Shown here piece after piece: positions 28,350 through 41,300 of a stretch of DNA of 64,000 bases. The notes below the pieces were generated by a model, which saw only the letters and a list, made by a program, of their open reading frames with translations, did not search any database and was not told the origin of the DNA. The position numbers and the translations under genes were made by a program. Each line of letters starts with the position of its first letter. Positions within the stretch are counted from its first letter, which is position 1. The DNA is taken from positions 1 through 64,000 of the forward strand of contig WHVA01000133.1 in NCBI GenBank assembly GCA_015179125.1. The letters run 5' to 3'. This DNA comes from Gautieria morchelliformis. Lineage: Eukaryota; Basidiomycota; Agaricomycetes; Gomphales; Gomphaceae.

Positions 28350-28957
28350 AGATAGGGGACACCAGGACCCAGGACCCCTGACATAAGTGAGCACTTAGAT
28401 CATGTGACATGCCAAATCAAAAGACTTGGATCTCAATTTTTCAAAAAATGTGCTAGAAAATTCATTTTTGATATAGAGAAGTGTGAATTTTGTATCTAAT
28501 TACTATACTTTTGATTGACTTGCTAATATGTTACTGGGCAAGGGACTCTGCCCATGTTTGACCAATTCGCTGTGTCACGTGGCATGTGACCTCCCATAAT
28601 GGTCATCCATCACTGAGCGCCAACGTCCATGCGCTGAGAAAGCTGACAAATCATGTCACATGCGCCAAATGTTGCGGTTGGAAAATACAAAATGTGTCCC
28701 AAACAGTTCCAAAACACAAAATAAAGTATTTGGAAAAAATTTCTTAGTCTGCACTTCAAGAGTATATAACTCAGCTACCCTGCATTATTTAGCTAAACCC
28801 TTTCCTACAAATTCAAACTAGACATATTGAGAGAAACTCTTAGGACTCAAATAAGTCAGAACTTAATGTATGTGGGTGGAATTGAGGATGTCGGAAGGCG
28901 GCTGCTACTGGCCTGCTTGCTTACATAAAGGGTGCTGGTTCCTGGTGTCCCCTATCT
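28350..28957. mobile_element. 608-bp MITE-like element with TA target duplication
   Basis: Terminal inverted repeats AGATAGGGGACACCAGGA pair with the reverse complement at the right end; further inside, CCAG and CCC also match. Both ends are flanked by TA (28348-28349 and 28958-28959). The interior is AT-rich and has no ORF. Size, TIR and TA flank fit a non-autonomous Tc1/mariner-type MITE. Confidence 0.75.
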
Positions 28958-28959
28958 TA

Positions 28960-30036
28960 CAGAGGTCTAATTGGCTTAGAATTGCTTACTTAGCCTCTGA
29001 GTGCCAATCTGGAACTAAAGGTACAGCTCCCATGACTCAACCAAATCAGGCACCTCTTAGTGAGTCTAGTGTACAGGGTTCAACCAAGCTGTGCTAAGTC
29101 ACATGACTCTGATCAGTGAGTCATTCCTGACAAACCAAGCTCTAATTGGTGGGAAACCTAGTGGAGTCACCAGAATGAGTCACTGAGAATCACCTGGAAT
29201 CAGTCAGAACCTTCCAATACTTTCTCCCAGCTTCCATAAGCTTCTTCCCCCATTCCATTAATATATAGAAGGTTCTACCTGCTTATTAAGCTCATGTACA
29301 TTACAATATAAAAGGAGGCCCTTTGCCTGCCTTTTGAGAAATCAATATACCCATCTTCTGTCCTACACAGCTTGTGTGACTTGCACATCTTACCTAAGTT
29401 CCTGACCCAAACTAGAATACTACTCTTGCTTAGAGTAACTATTCTTAGTTAAGTAGTTGCTTTACTGCTTAGCCACTTAGCCTAACCCGCTAGGTGAAAC
29501 TCTACAGAGTGAGGTTGGCAGTCAATTTTTTTGTCAATTAGCACTCCAATACCAGAGTCAGTTGGTTTTCCTGTTCAGTGACTTTCACAAGTCAAGTCAA
29601 GTTGTGTGCAAAAGCCACTTCACATTACTCTCTTGTTATTGCAGTGCATTGACGTTGGTCGACCCAATCCACTTACAAACTCTCCTGCAGAGCCTATTCC
29701 CTCTTTATTAAAAGGAATACTCTTGGACCCCAATTGTGTCCTTGACCTACACACTCTTTTAGCTTATCATTCAGTGCAGCTAAGAAATGCATTGCCTTCT
29801 AGCTGTAATAACTTGGACTAGTTATTACATAGACTGCAACCAAGGTACAAATATTAAATTATTTCCAGAGTTGTGCTGCTACATTGAATTGGTATTGTAC
29901 TTGTTGTAAACAGCACGTTCTGATAGACAGGCATTATCAATAACACCAAAGTCTTGAAGGGTCCAAAACAACAATGGATGCGCCGAGGGACCCTAGCATG
30001 CTTGTGGGCAGCACGTGTAGTCATTTATGCAGTGGG
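28960..30036. other. Gene-free region with promoter-like repeat sequence
   Basis: No convincing coding sequence is present. The segment around 29230-29560 has a TATA-like ATATAAAAGG (near 29307) and a C/T-rich downstream part, which would fit an old LTR, but I could not find ends or a target duplication. A 71-codon open stretch at 29606-29821 has no recognisable features. Confidence 0.4.
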
Positions 30037-30044
30037 AGAGTGGG

Positions 30045-31318
30045 TAGTGATGGGCACGGCTCGGCCCAGGCCATCTGCCAAGCCGGGCCAAGCCGCCGAT
30101 AGGCTGAGCCAAACCAGGCCCAAGCTGTCCGCACATCCGGCTCCAGGGCCTGGCTCAGGATTTGACAGGCCAGAGCCGAGCCAGGAAGCCAGGGCCTGCG
30201 GGTGCTTAGATCCAGGTCTTCGGTTGCCGAAAAGGACATGTGTGCTCTGATAAGGACATGTGTGCTCTGAATACATAAAAAGTTTTTAATGATATGTAGT
30301 GTAGTTACAGTGGTCTGAAACCTTATTCTCTACCCACTTGCCATCCACTTGCCATGCGTCGTCGTCGTATCGATGATTCTGACGAATCTTCTGATCATGA
30401 TCATCAATTAGAAGTAGGTACAGCGCAAACAATCACAAGCACTGGACGCGTGGTGAAACCCAGTGCGGCGTTACGCGATCCCCTAAATGTGGCCCGGCAA
30501 CCCACCAAGACTTCCCTTGCAGTGAAGACCGGTGCAGGAGACAAAACGGTGGCTCAGAAGGAACAGGCTGGTTCGGCAAGAGAGGCAGATGCTCATAGAG
30601 ACAAGAGACCAAAGGCAGCACCTGAACAAGTAAAGGCCGGGGCAGGTCAACAGAAGGATATTTCACAAGAAAGTCAACAAGAGAAAGAGATACCTGGTAA
30701 GCTCTCCTGGTTCATAACCTAGCCACGTTTTTGTTTCAATGTCTGATTTACTGATTTACCTAGCAGTAGCAAGAGCCGCTGAAGTGCAGCCGGTCCTAGA
30801 CCATGATGCTGCCCACCCGGATGGATGGCTGGTAGATCTAGATGGGATAGATGAAGTACCAGCAACAAAATCCAGAAACCCAAAGGATCGCACATTAGAT
30901 ACTCAATTCTTTTTTGCTAACGCACGGGTGGACCTGGAAGCTGGAAGAAAAATAATTGATTGCACGCTGTGTCGGTACGTTACACCATGGCCTTTGAACT
31001 CTACTTATTTACTTATTTATGAAGGGATCAACCAGCGAGGGCAAGCCTGACTCAGGCTTCGAGTTGGATAGTGATTGCGACAACATGATCAACGATGAGG
31101 AAGAATCTTAAGGAAGAATTTTAATGTCTTTTGCGCTACATACATAAAAATGATATCTGTTGTCTACGATCCATTCCCCCACCAACAGGCCATGGCCCAA
31201 GCCAAGGCCAAGCTGGAACCGAGCCAGGCCAAGTGCCCACGGCCTGGCTCAGGATTTTGCAGGCCAAAGCCAGCGCTAACCAGGCCAAAGCCACAGCTTT
31301 CAGGCCAAGCCATCACTA
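30045..31318 (+). mobile_element. hAT-type element, internally deleted, with 8-bp target duplication
   Basis: The ends read TAGTGATGG inward on both sides and are flanked by the perfect 8-bp duplication AGAGTGGG (30037-30044 and 31319-31326), the hallmark of hAT elements. Sub-terminal regions are packed with degenerate GGCCAAGCC / GGCCTGGCTC motifs, likely transposase binding sites. At 1274 bp it is too short for a full hAT transposase and keeps only an N-terminal coding remnant. Confidence 0.85.
30354..31110 (+). pseudogene. N-terminal remnant of hAT transposase gene
   Basis: The first exon (30354-30696) encodes a basic start (MRRRRIDDSDES), then a low-complexity Lys/Gln/Ala segment. An intron (GTAAGC...TAGCAG) joins in phase to an exon starting at 30767 that encodes an ordered segment (ATKSRNPKDRTLDTQFFFANARVD) ending in CTLCR, which is how a BED zinc finger would begin. 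After that the sequence jumps to a short acidic tail. The catalytic region is missing, so it cannot encode a working transposase. A truncated DNA-binding product remains possible. Confidence 0.6.
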
Positions 31319-31326
31319 AGAGTGGG

Positions 31327-31876
31327 CATGTAATTATGTAATATTACAACTGCAACATTCCATTGTACCGCTGGTATGCCTCGCAAGCTGGCTTGCTATT
31401 AAATTCACAGATATGGAGGAGGGGTTTCACCAAGGACCAGAAATTTGCACTGGCTAAAGCTAAGGTATAACACACAATTTGAAGTGAATTCATTCATGAA
31501 ATTGTGTTTGAACTCCCAAGTTCACATTGGAATTCACACCAATTTCATGACCAAATTCATATTGAATCCACCTTCATGAAATGCCCTAATGAGTATTTGC
31601 CCTGGGAAAGTTATGGGGCCTCTCTGCACTGCATCCATGAAGTCCCATGCTCAAACCAGCTGAGATCAAGCTTTGTGGACCCCTCCCCAATGACAGCAGT
31701 ATTTGCCGGCCACCACAAACCTAACCGAGACCAGGGTGGGACCCAGAATAAAAGTTCTGAGGGTGAGTTGAGTAACCAGCCATTTTCTAGCCATGAGTCA
31801 TGTCGAAACCCAGGCCCTGTAGCTGCACAAAGGATATTAGCAGATGTCGTCATGTTCCAACAAATAAAGATAACAG
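31327..31876. other. Intergenic region 3' of the NACHT-WD40 gene
   Basis: AT-rich sequence with several TTCATGA/TTCATG repeats around 31490-31580. A 127-codon open stretch (31504-31887) has no coding character. Probably spacer plus the 3' end of the minus-strand gene. Confidence 0.5.
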
Positions 31877-34800
31877 CTACTGACTAGCCTGAGCTGCAAA
31901 TGGTGCTGAAATGCGCGCCCCTGTGTCTGCATTCCACACACGGATCGTCTTGTCATGAGACCCGGAGACGATGCGCTTGCCGTCGTGCGAGAACGCCACC
32001 GACGTGACCCAGTCGGTGTGGCCTTCTAATGGTGCTGAAATGGCCTCCCCAGTGTCTGCATTCCACACACGGATCGTCTTGTCATCAGACCCAGAGACAA
32101 TGCGTTTGCTGTCGTGCGAGAATGCCACCGACATGACCATGCAGGTGTGGCCTGCGAATGATGCTGAAATGGCCTCCCCAGTGTCTGCATTCCACACACG
32201 GATCGTGTTATCACAAGACCCGGAGACGATGCGCTTGCCGTCATGCGAGAACGCAACTGACATGACCCAGTGGGTGTGGCCTTTGAATGGTGCTGAAATG
32301 GCCTCCCCGGTGTTTGCATTCCACACACGGATCGTCTCGTCACCAGAACCAGAGACGATGTGCTTGCCGTCGTGCGAGAACGCCACCGACGTGACCCAGT
32401 GGGTGTGGCCTTTGAATGGTGCTAAAATGAGCTCCCCGGTGTCTGCATTCCACACACAGATCATCTTGTCACGAGACCCGGAGACGATGCGCTTGCCGTC
32501 GTGCGAGAATGCCACCGACGTGACCCAGTGGGTGTGGCCTTTGAATGGTGCTGAAATGGCCTCCCCGGTGTTTGCATTCCACACACGGATCGTCTTGTCA
32601 CCAGATCCAGAGACAATGTGCTTGCCGTCGTGCGAGAACACCACCGATGTGACCCAGTGGGTGTGGCCTTTGAATGGTGCTGAAATGGCCTCCCCGGTGT
32701 CTGCATTCCACACACGGATCATCTTGTCACGAGACCCGGAGACGATGCGCTTGCCGTCGTGCGAAAATGCCACCGACGTGACCCAGTGGGTGTGGCCTTC
32801 GAATGGTGCTGAAATGGCCTCCCCGGGGTTTGTATTCCACACACGGATCGTCTTGTCATCAGACCCGGAGACGATGCGCTTGCTGTCGTGCGAGAATGCC
32901 ACCGACGTGATGATGTGGGTGTGGCCTTCGAATGGTGTTGAAATGGCCTCCCCGGTGTCTGCATTCCACACACGGATCGTCTTGTCATAAGACCCGGAGA
33001 CGATGCGCTTGCCGTCGTGCGAGAACGCCACCGACGTGACCCAGTCGGTGTGGCCTTTGAATGATGCTAAAATGGCCTGCCCGGTGTCTGCATTCCACAG
33101 ACGGATCGTCTTGTCACGAGACCCAGAGACGATGCGCTTGCCGTCGTGCGAGAATGCCACCAATGTGATGTGGTCGCCGTGGCCTTTGAATGGTGCTGAA
33201 ATGGCCTCCCCGGTGTCTGCATTCCACACAAGGATCGTCCTGTCATCAGACCCAGAGACGATGCGGTTGCCGTCGTGCGAAAATGCCACCGACATGACCC
33301 AGTCGGTATGGCCTTCGAATGGTGCTGAAATGGGCTCCCCGGTGTCTGCATTCCACACACGGATCGTCTTGTCACAAGACCCGGAGACGATGCGCTTGCC
33401 GTCGTGCGAGAACGCCACCGACGTGACCCAGTGGGTGTGGCCTTTGAATGGTGCTGAAATGGCCTCCCCGGTGTTTGCATTCCACACACGGATCATGTCG
33501 TCACTTGATCCAGAGACGATGCGCTTGCCGTCGTGCGAGAACGCCACCGACGTGACCGAGTGGGTGAGGCCTTCGAATGGTGCTGAAATGGCCTCGCCGG
33601 TGTCTGCATTCCACAGACGGATCGTCTTGTCATCAGACCCGGAGACGATGCGCTTGCCGTCGTGCGAGAAGGCTACCGATGAGACGCCGAGGTTGTGGCC
33701 TACCAAGACGTTTTCGATAGCTGGCCACACCTTTAGTTTCCCTGTCTCTATGCGGAGTAGTCTTGGAAAGTCTGGGAGGTAGGTCTGTGACACTATGGAA
33801 CTTTCAGGTGCAAGCGGGAGTGCCGACACATAGAGATGAGGAGTGCTCTCCGAGATTACGCTCCAGAAAGTAGCAACAAACTTGCGGGTATCCCATACGA
33901 ATGCTGGAATGTCGTTATCCTGAAGTTCATCAGACTCACGTCGGTGCTCATAACAACTCGGGCACTCACCTGACTCCAGTCCATTATTGACGAGAGCACT
34001 GCTGAAGCATTGGGTACCTGCTTGATCAGACTCAAAACTTCCAGCCAGTAGAGTAGCTTAGTCTCGAGGAACTCCTTGACCTTTGCACTCATACCCGGCG
34101 TAAAGGTGGTGGCGCGAACATGGTCCGCCCAAAAACGGCAAGAGTAGGAAAGTTGTGAGGATATATACCTCTTGGTCCGTGTCTCCAAGTCCACAACATC
34201 GTCGTTGCGCAGATGCGAAGTTTCAAGCTGACAAATGTTGAAACAAAGCTCATCCTTCATCACGCGCAAGCATGAGAGCGCAAGGCCGACATGGTGTAAA
34301 GATGTGTCGATGTAGTATGCTTTACTCAAGTTGCGATCTGTCAGGAAGTCACGAAAAGATGTGTGCAGCAGACTGATTGTGCCAGATTCTTGAGAAGGAA
34401 GGCTTAGCAGAGCACCCATAGGTCCAACGATACGTTGAACCTCTGTACCCGAGTTGCACAATTTCTGCAGGGCAGACATCGAGAGCGGTTCTCTGGCAGT
34501 CAGGATGCAGCCCATCACCAAGCAAAAGCGAAGGTTGACATCGTCCGTCAATTCATCGTCATCACCGAATATCTGCTTGAGGATACCGAGATACAGGTTA
34601 TCCATCCCACTGAGGTTCTTGACCAAAAGTTTCTGCAGTTGCTGAACAGGATCCCGACCACCCTTCCCATTTCCTTTGACAAATCGACAAGCCGTGGACG
34701 CCCATTGAAAGTGACCTTCAGATTTCTCGACTAATAATCGACACCAGCCATCGTTGGGCCATTTGCACTCGAGGTCCGTAATGTTACCTAGTTCATCTTT

Positions 34801-36866
34801 CACAAAGCGGGCGATGGCATCGGCAGGGTTTGGGTCAATATCCTTTAGGGACCTGGAAAGCACGTGCTTCTTCCTAAGAAGGGCCTCCCGTATGTCTTTT
34901 TCGGCACGTGAAGTAATAAGAACGCGGAGATTAGACGGCAGTTTTGTTGCTTCACCGCCGAGGACAGATAGGAGACCCTTGCGAGATTCCTCATCTCCAC
35001 TCTCATCCAATGCATCAATAACGATCACCGTTGGTCCAACAGCAGTTAGGCCCTGAGCGGGGCCTAGAATGAACTTCTCGAACTGCACACTAGGCACGAA
35101 TGTGGTCCGAAGTTCTCGCTGCTCCCGAACCACTTTCAATAACGATGCTTTGCGTTCTCGATCTAGATCAGCCAGACCACGAGCAATTGTGCTGAAGACA
35201 TTTTTGGGGGAGCGTTCTGCCTGCTGAGCGCGGTCAAAACAGTACGATGATCCGAGACGTTTGAGCCTGTCAAATCGTCGAGCGACCTCGTGAGCAATCG
35301 CAGATTTGCCGGCACCCGCAACATCGTTCAAGAAAAATATCCGCGGGGTGTCGTCGCTATCCTGGTTGACCCAATCGCAGATCTCCCCAACAACTTTCTC
35401 GCGAGTACCCGGCAGACAGCCTTTTTGAGGATCGCAACCAGCTCCAGGTGCGTAGGGCATGTCATTAAGCTGAACTTCCCCGGCTGGGTGAAAGGTGTAT
35501 TAGCCTCGAGAAAGGCCCCAAATCAGAAACTCACAGAGATCACCGACGACACCCAGAACACGTAGGACAGTAATTTCAGTATGAATAACGGCGTTTTCCT
35601 GTAACGCCAACCTGAGTTTGTTGAACGTGTCCCGGTGTTGTTTGACCTGGCTGTCGACATCCGACACTAGTTTCTTCGCGGTTCTTTTCCCTGAACAAAG
35701 ATCATCAGCTATGGCCACCTGACACAATGTATCCAACACACAGAAGTTCTTGTTTTTGGTATAGGAGGCGATAAAGTAACTGCACTCTACCGTCTGATTC
35801 GTCAAGGATATGAGAATTGGCCTTTGCGATTCGACTTTCTTCAACGGCTCTGCCAGGTGGACGAATGCATAGGCATCTCCGATGGTTACCGCGAGCTCAT
35901 TGATGCTATCGTCCCGGTCCCTCTGAGCAATGATCGTCTGGCCGGACGTCAGATATGTTTATCAAGCTGGTGCACGTGATAGACCTACCTTGTGCGCAAT
36001 AGACAGGGTAGACCATGCCATCTTTGCGTAAGGATGGAACTAGAATCAAGCAAACCGTGTACATGAGATGACCTGGGAGACCGCCGGCGTCTGAACCACA
36101 CCTGGGAGATCCCATCCACGATCTCGGTAAACAGCCTGATCCTGTCCAGGAGTAGCTCCCAAGCCGTCATTGTCGGGATGACCGCATTATTGGTGGCGGA
36201 AATGACGCCGTCGACTACATTCCCTGCTTCAATGATTCCGGACGGCGCGGGGTTCATATTATCGACCACTCTTGTTCCCCTGACGGCTTCGTTCAACTGG
36301 GCTTCCCGCGCCTCGTCGGACGTCGCGAAAGACGTGAGGGTGAACTCTAGGACAGTCAGAACCTCACGCATGTTCCCTGCGTCGTCGTATTTACGCAGTG
36401 TGCGAGCAACGGCTGCTGTGTTCGATGATTACACGTGCATTCCATCGATGAGCGAAAAGGACTGACCTGCAGTTGCTCCTGTTGCTCCTTCTGCAAGCAG
36501 CGACTCAATCCTTTCCCTCGCGCCGCCTATATAGTAATCACGTGTAAAGATACGGTGCCCGTAGACATCGATTCCTAATACGGAATCCTCATTCAAGTCG
36601 TTGCTGGGCATGGATTTAACATCTACGTGAAGATAACACTGGAATTAAACGTACAAATAGAACGATTCATTCCACGACGCAGTACTTCCGCTCGCATGTA
36701 ACGCAGTCTTCTTCACATCCTTATCGACAAAGAGTTTTACGTAGTAGTTACCAGGACATATGCAGAGCAGTTCGACAGTGGGAAGGTGCTCGCATTTCAG
36801 GCCTGTTGTCGATGGCCGGGAGTCAGTATACAATAGATAGTTCAAACGAAAGAGTCTTTCCAGCAA
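31877..36866 (-). CDS. C2-NACHT-WD40 STAND protein (NLR-like, NWD family)
   Basis: Exons placed on the minus strand are ~36611-36467, 36415-36102, 36039-35989, 35937-35535, 35483-33970 and 33919-31877; the last five joins agree in phase. A C2-like N-terminus is seen at about 36866-36467 (ICPGNYYVKLFVD...). NACHT follows: P-loop NDVAGAGKS (near 35325), Walker B VIVIDALDES (near 35010) and the LLHTSFRDFL motif. The C-terminus has 14 WD40 repeats of 43 residues, enough for two seven-blade propellers. In filamentous fungi such proteins sense non-self or altered partners and trigger cell death. I could not phase the first exon to the next. More C2-like pieces lie upstream to 37.7 kb, so the N-terminus is unsettled. 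Confidence 0.85.
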
Positions 36867-37700
36867 CTTTGATTCCTGCAGAAATACTTCGGGGTGGAGT
36901 GAACAGTTGGCTCACTAGAGAAGCGATCGTGGGCTTACGGTGCTGTCACAGTGCCCTCAACGTTGTTCATCGTGCGCAGTATTCGAGGTGGGTGGTAGAC
37001 GGGAAAAGACGACCGTCGAGAGGCGCCGCACGGCATCGAACCTGCCATCGAAGACATGGCACTGACATCGAAGCCTGCAGCTTCCCACGTGTTCCCGGCG
37101 TCGCACACCGCGTAGCCAAAGGTATCGTGCAGACGCAAACAGTGTCATATTCAAGTGGCAAGGAATGCGGAAAGGATGTCATGAACATTCTCAATACGTG
37201 TCGAATGGCCTTGTTAGGTAATGGCACAATTGAAGTCCGTGTGGCGGGTCGCGAGATATCATTCCGCTTTCGGCCCCACAGACAACGAAGACGGGCGAGG
37301 TCATTACGAGCATCCCTGTGAGTAAGGGACAACGGGTATTGATTTCCATCGGGGCTTATAACAGGCGAGTTCAATGTCTGCATATCCACTGTCGTAATAT
37401 AGCACATAGACTCAGTCTGGGGTGATGACGCCGATGTGTGGAGGCCTGAGCGTTTCCTGGAAGATGTCCATGCCAAGCAACAGACAGGGCTACCCTGTGT
37501 ACTCATGCAGCGCGACGTTCAGCAGGGGAATACGTAATTGCATAGGGTCCGTGACGACCTCTGGATTGTGTACCATTCCACGAAATAATGGCGAGTTCCA
37601 GGCGGCGCTTTGCGTACCTTTGAAGGTTCTTCGTTCTCAACGTGTTACAGATTGCTTGAGATGCAGACAATACTCATTGACTTTCTCAAAACTTTAAGCT
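36867..37700 (-). other. Probable further 5' exons of a C2-domain N-terminus
   Basis: On the minus strand small open pieces with good splice-like ends resemble C2 domain strands, for example TDPMQLRIPLLNVALHEYTG (near 37500) and GMDIFQETLRPPHIGVI (near 37440). They may be the true first exons of the NACHT-WD40 gene or remains of a duplicated C2 module. I could not join them in one phase. Confidence 0.4.
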
Positions 37701-38378
37701 CCCCCCCAGGAGATCCAGAGATAATCAGGAGTGCTACGGCGGTTATGAGTCCTATGTGCGTTTTTTCGACAATTGTCAAGCGCGAGAAGTGAAGCGGGCC
37801 TCGTGGCATCACCCAGCGGGTATATCAGTTCGACACGCCTTGCATTCATCTCCAATCTCGTTCTCTCTCCATTCTCTCCCACCTCGATGGAGTCCTCCAT
37901 ATCACGACGAATCGCTTTTCTTACTACCCGTATCTTTCTGTGATTTGCGGTGTCCCTTATTATGTGAAATGCTTCTCTGAAGGACGTGTCATCAATTTTC
38001 TTAAAACTCGAGGCCCCGTGCTGTACTTTAGTAGTATCTCAAAACGATTCTCAAAATCGAGCTGTATAAAAATAGAACGTCCCGCGCACATCTCGGGACC
38101 GATATCTACCGATCCTATTACGTCACCACATACCTGCCTCACTAGGCTTCAAGGTCCGAGTACAAACTGTCTGTTAACGTCGCTCTGGATGCCTCCAATA
38201 TCGCCTATGTGATACTGTCTGCTTGGCTCTCTGAACCGTAGAAGGCTTGCCTCGCACGCGAAGCACCTTGGCATATCGTTTTGACTATCACAGCTCCTTT
38301 TTAGGCAGGCTCAATTGAAACGGCACAAGGGCATCATGAGGTAGCCGCGCTGGACACACTAGCCATCGATTCGACGCA
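37701..38378. promoter_or_regulatory. Shared upstream region between two divergent NLR-type genes
   Basis: This is the gene-free interval between the minus-strand NACHT-WD40 gene and the plus-strand NACHT-ankyrin gene. No coding signal was found. If both genes are live it must contain both promoters. I see no clear TATA pair and no known operator. Confidence 0.45.
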
Positions 38379-41300
38379 ATGGTTGAAGCTCTAGCAGGTC
38401 TGGCAGTAGCAGGTAAGTCAGTGGTATTTACCTTCCTTCTACGATGCTCATCAACCCACTCAGCGAGTGTCATCGCCGTCGTCCGTACCACCGAAGATGT
38501 TATCACCAAATGTTCCGCATATCGAGTGGCATACAAAAATGCGTCCAAAGATATGCTAAGACTTAGCGACCAGGTCTCCGGACTACGCGGCGTCCTTCTT
38601 GACCTCAACGATCTCATAGTGGCTGAGGAAGCGCAAACATTCTCTTGATTGCCAACTTTGATGACCGCGCTCGATATATCACATGACGATCAAACTCCAG
38701 GCGAAGCTCCCGTGGTGACGAAGAGCGAGGACGAGGCACGACCCGGCTATGGACTCACTGAATCCATGCAAAGTGAGCGTACGGGTCTTTTAAACGCCTA
38801 TTGAAGAGCTTCAAGCGCAAAGGAGGCAAGGACATGATAGACACCCAATGTGAACACACAGATGGCATACTACGACAATGGGTGATTCCTTAACAGCCGT
38901 CGGTGGAAGCACAACAAGCAATGCCTCGGAAAGCAAAAGTGATCACAAGAGCTTACCTCGTGTTCTTAGAGACTGTCACGCCGAGTTGCAGAGCCTTTCG
39001 AAGAAGTTAGAAACGAAGAATATGCGCGCATCTCGCAAGGAAGCGCTGGTATATGCATTGAAGCAAGGCGAGGTTAATCAGACTCTCGACAATCTGCAAA
39101 TGTTCCAGCAGCAGCTCGTTGTGGCCTTGTCCATTGATCAAGCGTACGTTCAACTCGGTATCCTCGACTGCCAATGATCCCTTATCATGCTTGCAGACGT
39201 TTAGCGCTTGAGGCAGATGACTACCAGCGTCGTCAGGATATCTACCAACGCCGTCAGGATATCTACAAATGGCTGGCGGCTCCTGATTACGAGTCGAAGC
39301 ATTGGAATGCCGCTGGGGAGCGGGAGGGAGGCACCGGCTCATGGTTTGTACGGGGAGAAAGTTTCCTTGAATGGAAACACAAGCCCAAGTCGTTCTTATG
39401 GCTTCACGGCAAGGGTGTGTTTCTCTAATTGTTTGATGATCGCCGCTAATAAGCGCACAGCTGGCGCCGGGAAGACTATCTTATGGTAAACAATTCAAAT
39501 TTCTTCGAATCTAGGTCCTTTGCTAACAACCTCGTGCATCAAGCTCTACCATCATAAGAGAGATTTCTGACCACTCCAAATCAGACCCCTCCATCGCAGT
39601 GGCATTCTTTTATTTCGATTTTCGCGGCAAGGATATAGAACCACCCAGCCTCCTTCGTGCCCTCATCAAACAACTATATTTACAAAGCGCGAGGGCCCCT
39701 GCGAAAACCTCTGACTACCTGATGAAACTATTCTCTGACAAAGAAAATGGTCAAGGATCGCTGTCCCCTGAAGAGCTCAAGTCGACACTAAAGTCAATAA
39801 TTAGCACTTTCGAGAACGTCTATATCATCTTGGATGCCCTTGACGAATGCCCAGATCGACATCGATTTCTGGGGCTAATCAAAGAAATCCATGGATGGAA
39901 CTTCGACACATTACACCTCCTGGCAACAAGTCGAGATGAGAAAGATATCGAGAAGACGCTGCGGGACTTGGTTTCACATCAGGTATCTATGGACGAAGGT
40001 CTCGTAGACAGCGACATCCGAGCCTATGTGTCGAACAGACTGAAAGATGATAACAAGCTCAGTAAATACTCGGCAGAGAAGAAGGAAACAATTGAGAATA
40101 CGTTGACATGGAATGTATGTAATCGTGTGACCTATGCAGCGAGCATTACTGACTGGACAGTCAGGTTTCGATGGGTTGTTTGTCAGGTGGATGCGCTACA
40201 AAGGTGCAGATCACCCCATGAGCTCACGATGGCACTCACGAATCTGCCAAAGACCCTATACGAGACCTACGATAGGATTCTCCTGGGCATCGACGAGAAC
40301 AATAGAGTGTATGCTCTGAAACTGTTGCAATGGCTCGCTTTCTCAATCAATCCGGTTTCACTAAGACTAGCTGTGGAGGTTCTTGCTACAGATCCTGATG
40401 CCGTGACTGGACCCCTATTTGACCCAGAGCGGCGCTTTGACGACCCATGGGACATCCTGACCCTGTGTTCCAGCCTGATCTCCGTTACCACAGTCCCAGA
40501 CGACACATTATGGTACCATGCATATCTTAAGGATGACCAGGGAAAGGTGGCAGAACTTAGGCTTGCTCATTTCTCCGTCCGCGAGTATTTGGTCTCGGAA
40601 AGCCTCCGCACCCACAGCAAGCTGTCGATCTATCACTGCGACGAGAAACTCGCTAATACGTTCATTGCCAAGACATGCGTTGCCTACTTGCTGCAATTCA
40701 ACCAGCACAAGATAAGCCAAGATATACGGATATCCAATCCATTATGTTCCTATGCGGCGTATTACTGGATTCGCCATACTCAACCAAATAACGATGATGA
40801 CGCAATTTTGCACCGACTAATTATATGTCTCCTGCAACCCGAAAGTGCGGTGTACTCGAATTGGCTGCATCTTTATAACCCAGATTCATGGAGGAAGTGT
40901 GCTCCTATCTATTACATGTCACAGGCCGGACTAGCAATAGTATCCCAAGATCTTCTGGAGAGTGGAGTGGACATCAATGTGCAAGGTTGTAAGGACCCGG
41001 CCTTTGGCCGGTTACTTACTGGTAAAACCTTCTTCCGAGCCCGAGCCTTGTGATATTCATGCCTGAGTACATATGATCCTTATCCGCGCCCGAGCCCGAG
41101 CTTGAGCTCATATCCGACCTTGATCCCATGCCCGTATCCCCTTAGTTACTGATTCCACTCCATCACGCATCATTCGTATATTACCTCGCCCTGACCTCGG
41201 CCTCCTGACCTCGCCCTGACCTCCACTAATATGTTCGCCCCTGACTCGTACCCTCGCTCGTATATAACCCCCCTTGTATGCATTCCTACTCCTCAGTCTG

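Noticed and set aside
29230..29560. Copia-type LTR
   Set aside because: Promoter-like features are present but I found neither TG...CA ends nor a target duplication.
31971..33782. Plus-strand open frames of 259 and 339 codons across the WD40 region
   Set aside because: They are antisense shadows of the WD40 repeats. The minus strand has the conserved protein.
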